Assembly (NCBI RefSeq): GCF_900635445.1
Contig: NZ_LR134117.1
Location: forward strand, 1,426,001-1,490,000
From: Serratia odorifera
GTDB taxonomy: Bacteria > Pseudomonadota > Gammaproteobacteria > Enterobacterales > Enterobacteriaceae
Direction of reading: 5' to 3'
Length of the DNA stretch: 64,000 nt
Shown: piece after piece, positions 24,674 through 34,779 of the stretch
Layout of the letters: each line of letters starts with the position of its first letter
Position numbering within the stretch: the stretch's first letter is position 1
Notes under the pieces: generated by a model
What the model was told of the DNA's origin: nothing
The model's input: the letters and a program-made list of their open reading frames with translations, nothing else
Databases searched by the model: none
Translations under genes and position numbers: made by a program

Positions 24674-25870
24674 TTATGCAATAACGCCAAGATCTTTACC
24701 GATACGAGTAAACGCCTCAACGGCGCGCTCAATTTGTTCCGGCGTGTGGTCGGCAGACATTTGGGTGCGGATACGCGCCTGGCCTTTCGGCACCACCGGA
24801 TAGAAGAAACCTGTTACGTAAATGCCTTCCTTGAGCAACGCATTGGCGAAATCCTGCGCCAGTTTCGCTTCCCCCAGCATCACCGGGATAATGGCGTGGT
24901 CGGCCCCGGCCAGTTCAAAGCCGGCTGCGGTCATTTTTTCACGGAACAGACGGGCGTTGGACCACAAGCGATCGCGCAACGCATCCCCCTGCTCCAGCAG
25001 TTCCAGCACCTTGATCGAGGCCGCCACGATCGCCGGTGCCAATGAGTTGGAGAACAGATATGGACGCGAGCGCTGACGCAGCCATTCCACCACTTCTTTC
25101 CTGGCGGCGGTGTAGCCACCGGAAGCCCCGCCCAGCGCTTTACCCAGCGTACCGGTGATAATGTCGACACGGCCCATCACGTCGCAATATTCATGCGTAC
25201 CACGCCCGTGCGCGCCAACGAAACCGACGGCGTGCGAATCGTCGACCATCACCAGCGCCTGATATTCGTCGGCCAGGTCGCATACGCCTTTCAGGTTGGC
25301 GATCACCCCATCCATTGAAAATACACCATCGGTAGCAATCAGAATGTGCCGTGCGCCATCGGCTTTGGCCTGTTTCAACTGCGCTGCCAGCTCGCCCATG
25401 TGGTTGTTGGCGTAGCGGTAGCGTTTGGCCTTGCACAGGCGCACGCCGTCGATGATCGACGCGTGGTTCAGCGCATCGGAAATGATGGCGTCTTCCGGAC
25501 CCAGCAGCGTTTCGAACAGGCCGCCGTTGGCGTCAAAACAGGAGGAATAGAGGATGGCATCTTCCATGCCGAGAAAGTCGGCCAGCTTCTGCTCCAGCTG
25601 CTTGTGGCTGTCCTGGGTACCGCAGATAAAACGCACCGATGCCATACCGAAACCGTGGCTGTCCATGCCCGCCTTTGCGGCCTCAATCATCGCCGGGTGA
25701 TTCGCCAGGCCAAGGTAGTTGTTGGCGCAAAAGTTGATGACGTGGCTCCCGTCTGCCACGGCGATATCGGCCTGTTGCGCAGACGTAATAATGCGTTCTT
25801 CTTTGAACAACCCTTCAGCTCGGGTAGTGGCAAGCTGTTGTTCCAACTGCTGATAAAAAGACGCGGACAT
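24674..25870 (-). CDS. kbl: 2-amino-3-ketobutyrate CoA ligase (glycine C-acetyltransferase)
   Basis: 398 residues (E. coli 398). A fold-type I PLP enzyme of the alpha-oxoamine synthase family: NFCANNYLGLANHP, DDSHAVGFVGAHGRG and the lysine in TGTLGKALGGASGG that binds PLP. It converts aminoketobutyrate and CoA to glycine and acetyl-CoA. It is the first gene of kbl-tdh and is divergent from hldD. Confidence 0.97.
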   Translation of the reverse strand: MSASFYQQLEQQLATTRAEGLFKEERIITSAQQADIAVADGSHVINFCANNYLGLANHPAMIEAAKAGMDSHGFGMASVRFICGTQDSHKQLEQKLADFLGMEDAILYSSCFDANGGLFETLLGPEDAIISDALNHASIIDGVRLCKAKRYRYANNHMGELAAQLKQAKADGARHILIATDGVFSMDGVIANLKGVCDLADEYQALVMVDDSHAVGFVGAHGRGTHEYCDVMGRVDIITGTLGKALGGASGGYTAARKEVVEWLRQRSRPYLFSNSLAPAIVAASIKVLELLEQGDALRDRLWSNARLFREKMTAAGFELAGADHAIIPVMLGEAKLAQDFANALLKEGIYVTGFFYPVVPKGQARIRTQMSADHTPEQIERAVEAFTRIGKDLGVIA

Positions 25871-26111
25871 TCGGTTATCTCCAGGATGGGCTTATTTCCG
25901 GCATATTTTACTGATTTGTTGGCTGACTGACGACAATAGGCAGGAGAGAATATGAAAAATGCAGCAGATATCACGGCGATGTAGCGTCAGACGCGGGTTG
26001 GCAACAGAATAAGAGCCCATCCGATGTTTGCTGCGACACGAAATGCTATTATAGCCAACATATAGCGTGGGGCATTGTGCACCACCAGGCAGAATGACAG
26101 GGGTAAGCCCA

Positions 26112-27044
26112 ATGATTATCGTCACTGGCGGCGCCGGCATGATCGGCAGCAATATCGTTAAAGCATTGAATGATAGCGGGTATCGCGACATTCTTGTGGT
26201 AGACAACCTGAAAGACGGCACCAAGTTCGTCAACCTGGTCGATCTGGATATTGCCGACTATATCGATAAGGAAGATTTTATCGCCAGCATCATGGCCGGC
26301 GACGATCTCGGCGACATCGACGCGGTATTCCATGAAGGCGCCTGTTCAGCCACCACCGAGTGGGACGGCAAGTACATGATGGATAACAACTATCAGTACT
26401 CCAAGGATCTGCTGCACTATTGCCTGGATCGCGAGATCCCGTTCCTGTACGCCTCGTCCGCCGCCACCTACGGCGGCCGCAGCGAAAACTTCATCGAAGA
26501 GCGTCAGTATGAACAACCGCTGAACGTTTACGGTTACTCCAAATTCCTGTTCGACCAGTACGTGCGTGAAATCCTGCCGCAGGCGGATTCGCAAATCTGC
26601 GGTTTCCGTTACTTCAACGTCTACGGCCCGCGCGAAGGGCACAAAGGCAGCATGGCCAGCGTGGCGTTCCATCTGAACGGCCAGATCAATCGCGGTGAAA
26701 ACCCGAAACTGTTCTCCGGCAGCGAAAACTTCAAGCGCGACTTCATTTACGTTGGCGACGTGGCGGCAGTCAACCTGTGGTTCTGGAAGAGCGGCGTGTC
26801 AGGCATCTTCAACTGCGGTACCGGCCGGGCGGAAACCTTCCAGGCGGTGGCCGATGCGGTGGTGGAATACCATCAGCAAGGCGCGGTGGAATACATCGAA
26901 TTCCCTGAAAAACTGAAAGGCCGTTACCAGGCTTACACCCAGGCCGACCTGACCAAGCTGCGCGAAGCCGGTTATGACGCGCCATTCAAAACCGTCGCCG
27001 AAGGCGTCAAAGAGTACATGGCCTGGTTAAACCGCACCGCCTAA
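26112..27044 (+). CDS. hldD: ADP-L-glycero-D-manno-heptose 6-epimerase
   Basis: 310 residues from the ATG at 26112, identical in length to E. coli HldD; the longer frame to 26067 is unsupported. The NADP loop is GGAGMIGSN (6-14), with YGYSKFLFDQ (catalytic Y and K) and FRYFNVYGPREG. It makes the L,D-heptose donor for the LPS inner core. It heads the core-biosynthesis run. Upstream, TATTAT at about 26046-26051 preceded by TG may be a -10 element, but I am not certain. Confidence 0.97.
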   Translation: MIIVTGGAGMIGSNIVKALNDSGYRDILVVDNLKDGTKFVNLVDLDIADYIDKEDFIASIMAGDDLGDIDAVFHEGACSATTEWDGKYMMDNNYQYSKDLLHYCLDREIPFLYASSAATYGGRSENFIEERQYEQPLNVYGYSKFLFDQYVREILPQADSQICGFRYFNVYGPREGHKGSMASVAFHLNGQINRGENPKLFSGSENFKRDFIYVGDVAAVNLWFWKSGVSGIFNCGTGRAETFQAVADAVVEYHQQGAVEYIEFPEKLKGRYQAYTQADLTKLREAGYDAPFKTVAEGVKEYMAWLNRTA

Positions 27045-27065
27045 GCTGAAGGAAATCTGCACGGT

Positions 27066-28112
27066 ATGAAAATACTGGTTATCGGCCCTTCCTGGGTTGG
27101 CGATATGATGATGTCGCAAAGTCTCTACCGCACCCTGAAGGCCGAGTACCCGTCAGCAGAGATCGATGTGATGGCACCGGCCTGGTGTCGTCCATTGCTG
27201 GCGCGCATGCCTGAGGTCAGTCAGGCGCTGTCGATGCCGCTTGGCCACGGGGCCCTGGCGATCGGCGAACGGCGGCGTCTCGGCCGCGAGCTGCGCGCCA
27301 ATCGCTACGATCGCGCCTATGTGCTGCCAAACTCGTTCAAATCGGCCCTGATACCGTTTTTCGCCAACGTGCCACAGCGTACCGGTTGGCGCGGCGAAAT
27401 GCGTTACGGTCTGCTGAACGATATTCGCGTACTGGATAAAGCCGCCTTCCCGTTAATGGTGCAACGCTACGTTGCGCTGGCCTATGACAAACAGCAGATT
27501 CGGCGCGCGGAAGATCTGCCGCAGCCGTTGCTATGGCCGCGATTACAGGTCAGCGACGAAGAGATCGCCGAAACCGCCTCAGCCTTCAACCTTACCGACC
27601 AACGACCGACCATCGGGTTTTGCCCTGGCGCTGAATTCGGCCCCGCCAAGCGCTGGCCACACTATCACTATGCGCAATTGGCGCAGATGCTGATCGACCA
27701 AGGCTATCAAATCGCGCTGTTCGGTTCCGCCAAAGACCATGAAGCCGGTGAACAAATCCGCGCAGCACTGGTCGAAGAAGCGCGAGATTACTGCGTCAAT
27801 CTGGCCGGTGAAACCCAGCTGGAGCAGGCGGTAATTCTGATTGCCTCCTGTCGGGCGATGGTCAGCAACGACTCCGGATTGATGCACGTTGCGGCGGCGT
27901 TGAACAAGCCTCTGATAGCCTTGTACGGCCCAAGCAGCCCCGACTTTACCCCGCCGCTATCTGACAAGGCCCGGGTCATCCGCCTTATCAGCGGTTATCA
28001 CAAAGTACGCAAAGGCGATGCCGACCAGGGTTATCATCAAAGCCTGATCGACATCCAGCCACAGCAGGTGTTGGACGCGCTGACGCCGTTGCTTGCCGCC
28101 AGCGAGGAATAA
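27066..28112 (+). CDS. waaF: ADP-heptose:LPS heptosyltransferase II
   Basis: 348 residues, GT9 family. MKILVIGPSWVGDMMMSQSLYRTLK at the N-terminus, CPGAEFGPAKRWP and NDSGLMHVAAAL are the acceptor- and donor-binding signatures. It adds the second heptose to Hep-Kdo2-lipid A at the cytoplasmic face of the inner membrane. It is 21 bases from hldD and 2 bases from waaC, as in most enterobacteria. Confidence 0.97.
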   Translation: MKILVIGPSWVGDMMMSQSLYRTLKAEYPSAEIDVMAPAWCRPLLARMPEVSQALSMPLGHGALAIGERRRLGRELRANRYDRAYVLPNSFKSALIPFFANVPQRTGWRGEMRYGLLNDIRVLDKAAFPLMVQRYVALAYDKQQIRRAEDLPQPLLWPRLQVSDEEIAETASAFNLTDQRPTIGFCPGAEFGPAKRWPHYHYAQLAQMLIDQGYQIALFGSAKDHEAGEQIRAALVEEARDYCVNLAGETQLEQAVILIASCRAMVSNDSGLMHVAAALNKPLIALYGPSSPDFTPPLSDKARVIRLISGYHKVRKGDADQGYHQSLIDIQPQQVLDALTPLLAASEE

Positions 28113-28114
28113 TC

Positions 28115-29077
28115 ATGCAGGTGCTGATCGTTAAGACCTCTTCCATGGGGGACGTGCTTCATACGTTGCCGGCATTGACCGACGCCATGAATGCCATTCC
28201 CGGCATCCGTTTCGACTGGGTGGTGGAGGAGAGCTTCAGCCAGATCCCAAGCTGGCATCCGGCGGTCGATCGCGTTATTCCGGTGGCTATCCGCCGTTGG
28301 CGCAAAAACTGGTTCGGTAGCGAAACCCGACAGCAGCGCTGCGATTTCAAACGTCAGCTGCAGGCACGCAACTACGATGTGGTCATTGATGCCCAGGGGC
28401 TGATGAAAAGCGCGGCGCTGATCACCCGCATCGCCAAAGGCAGCAAACATGGGCAAGACTGTAAAAGCGCGCGCGAACCTTTCGCCAGCTGGTTTTACAA
28501 CCATCGCCATGACATTGACAAGCAGCAACATGCGGTGGAACGCACCCGTGAACTGTTCGCCAAGAGTCTGGGTTATCCAAAACCGACGACCCACGGCGAT
28601 TATGCCATTGCCGCCCGTTTCCTTGGCGATCCACCAGCGGATGCCGGGCAATACCTGGTGTTTTTGCACGCCACCACGCGCGATGAGAAACACTGGCCAG
28701 AAGCAAACTGGCGTGAACTGATTGCACTGATCGAGCCGACCGGGCTCGGTATCAAGCTGCCGTGGGGTGCGGAGCATGAACATCAGCGAGCACAGCGGCT
28801 GGCAGACGGTTTCCCGCACGTCGAGGTGCTGCCAAAGCTCAGCCTGCAACAGATAGCCGAAGTACTGGCCGGTGCGCAAGGCGTGGTGTCGGTCGATACC
28901 GGACTCAGCCACCTGACCGCCGCGCTCGATCGCCCGAACATTACGCTGTTCGGCCCTACCGACCCGGGATTGATTGGCGGCTATGGGCAAAACCAACGGT
29001 CGCTGGTATCAGCGGATAAGACCATGGCTACCATCAGCGCCGAATCGGTTTGGGCAGCATTGCAAAAGGATATGTGA
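28115..29077 (+). CDS. waaC: ADP-heptose:LPS heptosyltransferase I
   Basis: 320 residues, GT9 family. MQVLIVKTSSMGDVLHTLPALTDA at the start, HATTRDEKHWPE in the middle and SVDTGLSHLTAAL are characteristic. It transfers the first heptose onto Kdo2-lipid A. The stop overlaps the next glycosyltransferase start by one base (TGATG). Confidence 0.97.
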   Translation: MQVLIVKTSSMGDVLHTLPALTDAMNAIPGIRFDWVVEESFSQIPSWHPAVDRVIPVAIRRWRKNWFGSETRQQRCDFKRQLQARNYDVVIDAQGLMKSAALITRIAKGSKHGQDCKSAREPFASWFYNHRHDIDKQQHAVERTRELFAKSLGYPKPTTHGDYAIAARFLGDPPADAGQYLVFLHATTRDEKHWPEANWRELIALIEPTGLGIKLPWGAEHEHQRAQRLADGFPHVEVLPKLSLQQIAEVLAGAQGVVSVDTGLSHLTAALDRPNITLFGPTDPGLIGGYGQNQRSLVSADKTMATISAESVWAALQKDM

Positions 29078-30234
29078 TGAAGAAATTGCACATCATCAAC
29101 CTGGAAAAAATGGGCGGCGTAGAACGCCTGTTTTTGCAGTATCTCAACGACACCACCGACGGCAGCAACCAGGTCATTTGCATCAGCAGCGAGGTGGGTG
29201 AAGAGATCCGCAAAAAGATGCCACAGCAGAAAGTGACGTTTGCCAATCGCCTGTTCAATGCCTTTTCTCTGCGCTGCCCGCAGTTTCTGCGCAAATACCT
29301 ATTGAAATGGAAAGTTGAGCGCGCCGACGCCGATGTAGTGATCGTCTGGGACCTGATCCCGGGCCTGGCGGCGAAACCCAAGCGCGGCAAACTGATTTAT
29401 TACGACCACGGCTGTTCGTGGCGTTATGCCAAAAACAGCAAAACGCTGCGCTTCTTCGCGATGCTCGATGGGGTTATCTCAGCCTCTTATGCCTCAAAAC
29501 GCGTGATGGAAATGCGCTTTAACCTGCCTTGTCCCAATCCGGTGGTGATTAATCGAATCAAGACGCCAGCCGGGATCGACAGCGAACCCAAAACGCTGGC
29601 GACGCCGCTGCGGATCGGTACCGCCTCCCGCCTGGTCACACTAAAGGGGATCAGCGTTTCCCTGTTGATGATGCAAGAACTGCTGCGTCGTGGGCATGAC
29701 GTGACGCTGGAAATTGCCGGCAAAGGCCCTGATCAGCCGGCATTCGAAGCGCTAGCCCAGCGTCTGCAACTGGGCGATCGCGTGCGGTTCAGCGGTTTTC
29801 AGGACAACGTCGCGGATTTCTTCAACCGTACCCATATTTATATGAGCACGCCGATAACCGAACCCTTTGGCTTATCCTGCATGGAATCGCTGTATTTTGG
29901 CGTGCCGGTGATCTTCCCTCTGGTTGACGGCCAGCCGGAAGCCGTCAAAGACGGCGTATGCGGTATCGGCCTGACGCCGTCGGTCACCATTGAAGAACAC
30001 CAACAGCTTACCGGCCTCAAGGTCGATTTCCCGCATCAGGTCTATGATCCGGTGCAGGATTGCCTGGTGACGCCCAAACTGGTGTCGCACCTGGATTGCG
30101 CCGATGCGGTGGAAAAAATGCTGCAGCCTGCAACCTATCGCAGCATGAGCGCCAATGCCCGCCAATTTACTGCCGAACATTTTGATTATTCGGTCTTCAA
30201 GACCGAGTTCGACCGTTCGCTCGAATCGTTTTAA
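29077..30234 (+). CDS. LPS core GT4-family glycosyltransferase
   Basis: 385 residues from the ATG at 29077. The GT-B fold's C-terminal half carries RIGTASRLVTLKG, a GKGPD segment and the ExxE-like EPFGLSCMESLYFGVPVIF, which binds the nucleotide-sugar. It is a retaining cytoplasmic transferase adding a core sugar, but donor and acceptor cannot be read from sequence. It lies between waaC and the ligase gene, so an outer-core residue is likely. Confidence 0.85.
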   Translation: MKKLHIINLEKMGGVERLFLQYLNDTTDGSNQVICISSEVGEEIRKKMPQQKVTFANRLFNAFSLRCPQFLRKYLLKWKVERADADVVIVWDLIPGLAAKPKRGKLIYYDHGCSWRYAKNSKTLRFFAMLDGVISASYASKRVMEMRFNLPCPNPVVINRIKTPAGIDSEPKTLATPLRIGTASRLVTLKGISVSLLMMQELLRRGHDVTLEIAGKGPDQPAFEALAQRLQLGDRVRFSGFQDNVADFFNRTHIYMSTPITEPFGLSCMESLYFGVPVIFPLVDGQPEAVKDGVCGIGLTPSVTIEEHQQLTGLKVDFPHQVYDPVQDCLVTPKLVSHLDCADAVEKMLQPATYRSMSANARQFTAEHFDYSVFKTEFDRSLESF

Positions 30235-30265
30235 CTCTAGAATAAAGTAAGCCGGAACCCGACCC

Positions 30266-31507
30266 ATGCCAAGTGAGAAACGTCCACATCCTGCTTTTAG
30301 CTACCTGATCTTTTTAGGCTGCGCGATCGCTTTTTGCACCATTCCTTTTGGCGTTGAGACAGGGCGAAACATTTTTTATATTTCTAGCTACATCTCTTTT
30401 ATCGCCCTGTGTTTTAACTTCAGGTTTTATACCAAAAACAAAGTCCACCTGACGCTATTCTTATCCCTGTGCCTGTTGGGAGCCGCAAGCATGATCTGGG
30501 CTCCACTCAATAAACAGCCGGATGATTATGTAAATATTTACCGCAGCTATTTCTCTACCGGCAAATTACAGCTGGCCACCGCATTTATTTTGCTTATTGC
30601 GCTGAATGAACGCCTGGATTTTCAAAAAAGCTATATCGCCGTTGCCATTGGCGGCGCGCTGGCCGTCAACGCTTACGCCATCTACCAGGGGTTATGGCTG
30701 CATTATCCGCGCGTACAGCTCAACTTCGATCGCGCCACCATCGTTGCCTATATCATCACCGCCATTAATCTCGTCATGCTGCATGCGGTATTGCTGCTGA
30801 AAACACGCTATCGGTTGATGCTGTTCCTGTTGGCGTTTATCGTCAGTTTCTCGGTGATCGGCCTGACCGGCACGCGGGCTGCGATGCTGGTGTTCCCGGT
30901 GATGGTGGCTATTTTCGTCTTCACGTCGCGCGAGTTTTTCTCGCGTCGCCAGAAAATGACCATCGCCTTGGCTTTCCCGTTGCTGTTGCTGCTGAGTGCG
31001 ATGATCTTCAAGTCGCAAATAGAACAACGCATTCACGACTTCCATCAGGATATGGCGTCGATCAACGATCCGCAGAAAGACAATTCCATCATGTCACGCC
31101 TATCGATGCAGCGCACCGGCTTCCATGCCGGCAACCAGGCCCTGCTGGGTCAGTCAGCCGAGCAGCGGGCCAAAGAAATAACCGCCATGGTCAAACAGGA
31201 TCCTGAACTGATGGGGGTCATGCCTTACCTGACCGTGCATTTGCATAACGAACTTATCGAAGCCTATTCGTTGAAAGGTATTGTGGGTGCCGTGCTGCTG
31301 CTGACGTTTTATTTGACCTACATTTTTGCCGCGTTAAGAATATATAACAACGTCTTGCTGTTTACCGTCATGCTGAGCCTTATTGCCTTTGGCCTTACCG
31401 ACGTTATTTTCTTCAGTACCGAAGGCACCGTCATGTTCTGCCTGGCGATTATTGCCAGCGTCATATCCATGAAAAAAACGCCTGATGCACAGGATCTTCG
31501 TCAATGA
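30266..31507 (+). CDS. waaL: O-antigen ligase WaaL
   Basis: 413 residues with about 10-12 hydrophobic helices and a periplasmic loop before the last helices. The loop holds HLHNELIE (325-332), the HNxxxE-type motif of WaaL, and GTRAAML precedes it. WaaL joins undecaprenyl-linked O antigen to the finished core on the periplasmic side. Sequence is divergent from E. coli, as is normal for ligases. It overlaps the following GT2 gene by four bases and is lower in GC than its neighbours. Confidence 0.88.
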   Translation: MPSEKRPHPAFSYLIFLGCAIAFCTIPFGVETGRNIFYISSYISFIALCFNFRFYTKNKVHLTLFLSLCLLGAASMIWAPLNKQPDDYVNIYRSYFSTGKLQLATAFILLIALNERLDFQKSYIAVAIGGALAVNAYAIYQGLWLHYPRVQLNFDRATIVAYIITAINLVMLHAVLLLKTRYRLMLFLLAFIVSFSVIGLTGTRAAMLVFPVMVAIFVFTSREFFSRRQKMTIALAFPLLLLLSAMIFKSQIEQRIHDFHQDMASINDPQKDNSIMSRLSMQRTGFHAGNQALLGQSAEQRAKEITAMVKQDPELMGVMPYLTVHLHNELIEAYSLKGIVGAVLLLTFYLTYIFAALRIYNNVLLFTVMLSLIAFGLTDVIFFSTEGTVMFCLAIIASVISMKKTPDAQDLRQ

Positions 31508-32481
31508 GCCAACGCCCCTATTTACTCAGTTTCATTGTGCCGTTTTACAACAATGCCGACTTTGTGGTGGAGAGCTTACGCTCGCTGTTCAGCCAGATGA
31601 CCGATGATATCGAAGCAGTCATCATTGATGACGGTTCAACGGATGATTCTGCGCGCCTGGTGAAGCAATTGCTGGACGAGTATCAACCCGCCGGCGTAAC
31701 GCTGATTAGCCAGCCGAACGGCGGAATTGCCCATGCCCGTAACGTCGGGTTGGCTAATGCCCATGGCCGCTACGTCACTTTTCTTGATGGCGATGATGCC
31801 CTCAGCCGCCATTACCTGCGCCTGCTGCGCCCGATACTGCTGGGCGACGAATACGACCTGATCGATTTTAATTATCAGAAGTTTTCGACAACGGTGCCGG
31901 ATCATCCGATCGATGACGCCGTCGGACTCAGCCCCTACCCGATAGAAAATAACCAACTGGCATGTCTGGCGCCGTTATTTTCCCGTTCGATGTGGCACCT
32001 GTGGAACCGGGTCTACAAACGCAGCCTATTGGCGGGTGAGTCCTTTGCCACCGGCCGCCGCTACGAAGACGTCATGTTTACCCCGTTCCTGTATTTCAAA
32101 ACGCAAAAGATCGCGCGCCTGAATCAGGTACTCTATTTTTATCGGGACAACTGTCAGGGCATCACTCGCAATAACACCGCCAAGGACATTGAAGACCTGC
32201 GCTTCGCGATGAACAAGATGGTTTGCTTCGCATTGCAGCATGAAAATAAAGCGCAAATACGCCCGCTGGCAGCGCTGATGATTGCCAACTGCTTCAGTGA
32301 AATAAAGAATATGTCCAAATCTGTGCATGGCTATTACTACTATACGCCGGCACTGCTGGACGATTTTCGGCGCGCGGCCGATGTGTGCCGGGGCACCGCA
32401 GTGCCCCGCAAGAAAATATGCCAGATGCGTTATCCGCAAATTGACACGCTGTTGTCAAAGCTGCGCCGTCAGCAAAAGTAA
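31504..32481 (+). CDS. LPS core GT2-family glycosyltransferase
   Basis: 325 residues. The GT-A domain (about 1-220) starts SFIVPFYNNADFVVESLRS and has the first acidic site IDDGSTDDS and the DxD-like LDGDDAL near residue 95. It is an inverting transferase, probably adding a terminal outer-core sugar; specificity is unknown. It is coupled to waaL (ATGA overlap) and ends 8 bases before the convergent GT9 gene. Confidence 0.82.
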   Translation: MSQRPYLLSFIVPFYNNADFVVESLRSLFSQMTDDIEAVIIDDGSTDDSARLVKQLLDEYQPAGVTLISQPNGGIAHARNVGLANAHGRYVTFLDGDDALSRHYLRLLRPILLGDEYDLIDFNYQKFSTTVPDHPIDDAVGLSPYPIENNQLACLAPLFSRSMWHLWNRVYKRSLLAGESFATGRRYEDVMFTPFLYFKTQKIARLNQVLYFYRDNCQGITRNNTAKDIEDLRFAMNKMVCFALQHENKAQIRPLAALMIANCFSEIKNMSKSVHGYYYYTPALLDDFRRAADVCRGTAVPRKKICQMRYPQIDTLLSKLRRQQK

Positions 32482-32489
32482 CGCCATTC

Positions 32490-33614
32490 TCAGGCGTTAT
32501 CGCCGCCCGCTTCACGGTATGCGGGCAGTAAGTTCGCATGCGCCACCACCTCGTGATACACCCGCTGCGGCTGAATGACGCCCATCGGACCTTCAGCCTC
32601 CAGTGGCAGCGTATAGCCGGAACGCGAGGCGTGAACAATCCGGTGCAGTTCAAGATCCTGAATCGGCCCGGTGGTACGCGGATCGGCGGTGACAAACAGG
32701 CTGACGGTTTTTACCTTCAGCGCGACCGCCAAATGCAGCGGCCCGGTATCGCCGGTGACCAACAGTTCGAAACTGCCCAGCAGCGTCAGTAATTGTCGCA
32801 AACCGGTTTTGCCGATACGGTTATCCACCCGTTCACGGGTTCTGTCTTGCACCAGCTGCAAGAATTGCTGCGCTTTGCCCTCATCAAACGGCGCACCGAT
32901 CAGCACAATGCGAACGTTGTCATGCTGCGCCGCCAGTTGATCCGCCAGGCTGGCAAAATGCGACACCGGCCAGCAACGCGATTCCGTTGAAGCCCCCAGT
33001 TGAAAACCGATGGTGCATAACGCGGGATCTTTTTCCCCTGCGGGGAACGGCGCCGGTACCTCCATGCTCGGATCGTCGGTGCGGCACCCCAAAATGGAAA
33101 TCAGCTCCAGCTTACGGCGAATAAAGTGCCCGTAATAGTCAAATACATAGTTGGTCAGCCACGGCTCCAGGCCGCAAATACCGTTACGGTAATTATCGCG
33201 AATAATGTATTTGGCTCCGGCCAATACCGCGCTGATAACGTCATAAGGCTGATGGGAATGCAGAATCAACGCCAAATCGGGTTCAAATTGGCGCAACGAT
33301 TTCAGCAACGGCCCCATGCTTTTGAATTTACTGTCCCAGTACACCACGCGGTTAAAGTAGCGGCCGTTTTCCACCAGCTCCTGATTCTTTTTATGCACCA
33401 CCAGCGTGATATGCGCGTCGGGATAACGTTCGCGCACTGCGCGGATTGCCGGCGTGTTAAACATAAAATCGCCAAGCGCCGTGGTGGAATAAATCACGAT
33501 ATTGGCAAACTGCATGCCGGGATCGAAAGTGGCCTTATCCTGAAAACGCCCACGTTTTGCGACGTATCGCCGTAAAAACCAGTCCGCGAACTTTATTTTC
33601 CATTTCTTCGACAT
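32490..33614 (-). CDS. GT9-family glycosyltransferase (heptosyltransferase-like)
   Basis: 374 residues. The GT9 signatures are IVIYSTTALGDFMFNTPAIRAVRERYP (about 38-64), GFQLGASTESRCWP and VTGDTGPLHLAVAL. A basic N-terminal extension of about 35 residues precedes the fold. It may transfer heptose or another ADP- or UDP-sugar to the outer core. It is one base downstream of the deacetylase gene on the minus strand, so the two form a leftward pair inside the rightward cluster. Confidence 0.8.
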   Translation of the reverse strand: MSKKWKIKFADWFLRRYVAKRGRFQDKATFDPGMQFANIVIYSTTALGDFMFNTPAIRAVRERYPDAHITLVVHKKNQELVENGRYFNRVVYWDSKFKSMGPLLKSLRQFEPDLALILHSHQPYDVISAVLAGAKYIIRDNYRNGICGLEPWLTNYVFDYYGHFIRRKLELISILGCRTDDPSMEVPAPFPAGEKDPALCTIGFQLGASTESRCWPVSHFASLADQLAAQHDNVRIVLIGAPFDEGKAQQFLQLVQDRTRERVDNRIGKTGLRQLLTLLGSFELLVTGDTGPLHLAVALKVKTVSLFVTADPRTTGPIQDLELHRIVHASRSGYTLPLEAEGPMGVIQPQRVYHEVVAHANLLPAYREAGGDNA

Positions 33615-33615
33615 G

Positions 33616-34572
33616 TCAATTCACTTTACGTTGATAGTACTCGGCCAGCGTCATTCCCACCGTTCGTGAGTGCAGCCAGGCAAATAATTGTTCTAAATCG
33701 CGGTACAGCGCCTCGATATCCTGCTCGGTTTTAAACGTTGGGCTGCCACCGGGCATAAACTCGGAGGAATGCAGCATAAATTCAACGTAGTCATGCCCCT
33801 CGGCCAGCGACTGTTCGGCGACCCGCTGCATGTGATTCAGGTTGTTACCGGTTGGGCGTAGCCAATGCACCGAAGGTGAACGCCGTTTGCCGCGCAGGCG
33901 ATCGTACCCCTGCTTCAGCGCGTTCATCATCCCCGAATGTTTGTACTGAATGCTCATCGGAACTTCCAGCAGACGCGACTGACCCGGACGGGCAATATTC
34001 TGCGGATCGATAAAATAGGCATGCGCCGGAAAATGGCGATAATCGGTACCGCCGTTGCCGTGCGGACTACCAGGAGAAAATTGCCAGTTGACCCGCGGCG
34101 TAACGGAACAATCGACCTGATAGCCGTATTCCAGCAGTAAACCGGCATAATATTCGTTGAACGCCCAGCGCCCGGCGCGATGGCTGAGCATTTTGGTTTG
34201 AAAGGTGTCTTCCAGCAACTGGGTCATGTGATCGACTTTGGCGCGGATCTGGTCAACTGGATACTCAATCAGATAGGGCTTGTGGCGCCAATCGTCATCG
34301 GTCAGCGGCGTCAACGGCGGGCTGTTCCAGGCGTGCAGATGCATGCCGATCTCACCCGCGCCGCGCGCTATCACATCGCGCGCGAATTCGACGTACTGCG
34401 GGTCTACCGCCATTTCATAGTTGGTCAGATAAACCGGCTTAAAGGCGTATCGCTCGCACAGCGCCTGGAAACGCGGTAGAAAACGGGTGTTTTCCGTCGA
34501 AATACGATCGTGGTTTTGCCACAGATTGTCGCCTTCGGTATCAATAGTGATGAGAAATGCCGGTTTAGTCAT
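33616..34572 (-). CDS. wabN: LPS core GlcNAc deacetylase, WabN-type
   Basis: 318 residues from the ATG at 34572 (MTKPAFLITIDTEGDNLW), a polysaccharide-deacetylase fold with metal-binding D and H in TIDTEGD and GEIGMHLHAWNSPP (about 85-100), and SHRAGRWAFNEY. In Klebsiella and Serratia, WabN removes the acetyl group from the GlcNAc placed by WabH, giving core GlcN. wabH lies in this cluster, which supports the call. The intergenic 34573-34779 must hold the divergent promoters; I see no clear ops/JUMPstart element. Confidence 0.82.
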   Translation of the reverse strand: MTKPAFLITIDTEGDNLWQNHDRISTENTRFLPRFQALCERYAFKPVYLTNYEMAVDPQYVEFARDVIARGAGEIGMHLHAWNSPPLTPLTDDDWRHKPYLIEYPVDQIRAKVDHMTQLLEDTFQTKMLSHRAGRWAFNEYYAGLLLEYGYQVDCSVTPRVNWQFSPGSPHGNGGTDYRHFPAHAYFIDPQNIARPGQSRLLEVPMSIQYKHSGMMNALKQGYDRLRGKRRSPSVHWLRPTGNNLNHMQRVAEQSLAEGHDYVEFMLHSSEFMPGGSPTFKTEQDIEALYRDLEQLFAWLHSRTVGMTLAEYYQRKVN

Positions 34573-34779
34573 GAATATCGTGCCTGATATCAATAGAATG
34601 CATTATGTTACGCAGCCCGCGTGTCCAGGGCAAACGACTTCGCTGCGAGGTTTGGACAACGTTGAGGCGCATTTGTCGCGCACCGGCCGCTGTTTTTTGC
34701 TTCACGGCAAGAAAACCGGCAACAGTAGCCACATGGGGTAGTGTCATTTAGAATCATCCATTGGTTTCCCATATAGCGA

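Noticed and set aside
34730..34745. ops/JUMPstart element (GGCGGTAGCGTG) before waaQ
   Set aside because: The best match (TGGGGTAGTGTC) agrees at only 8 of 12 positions and lacks the JUMPstart context.
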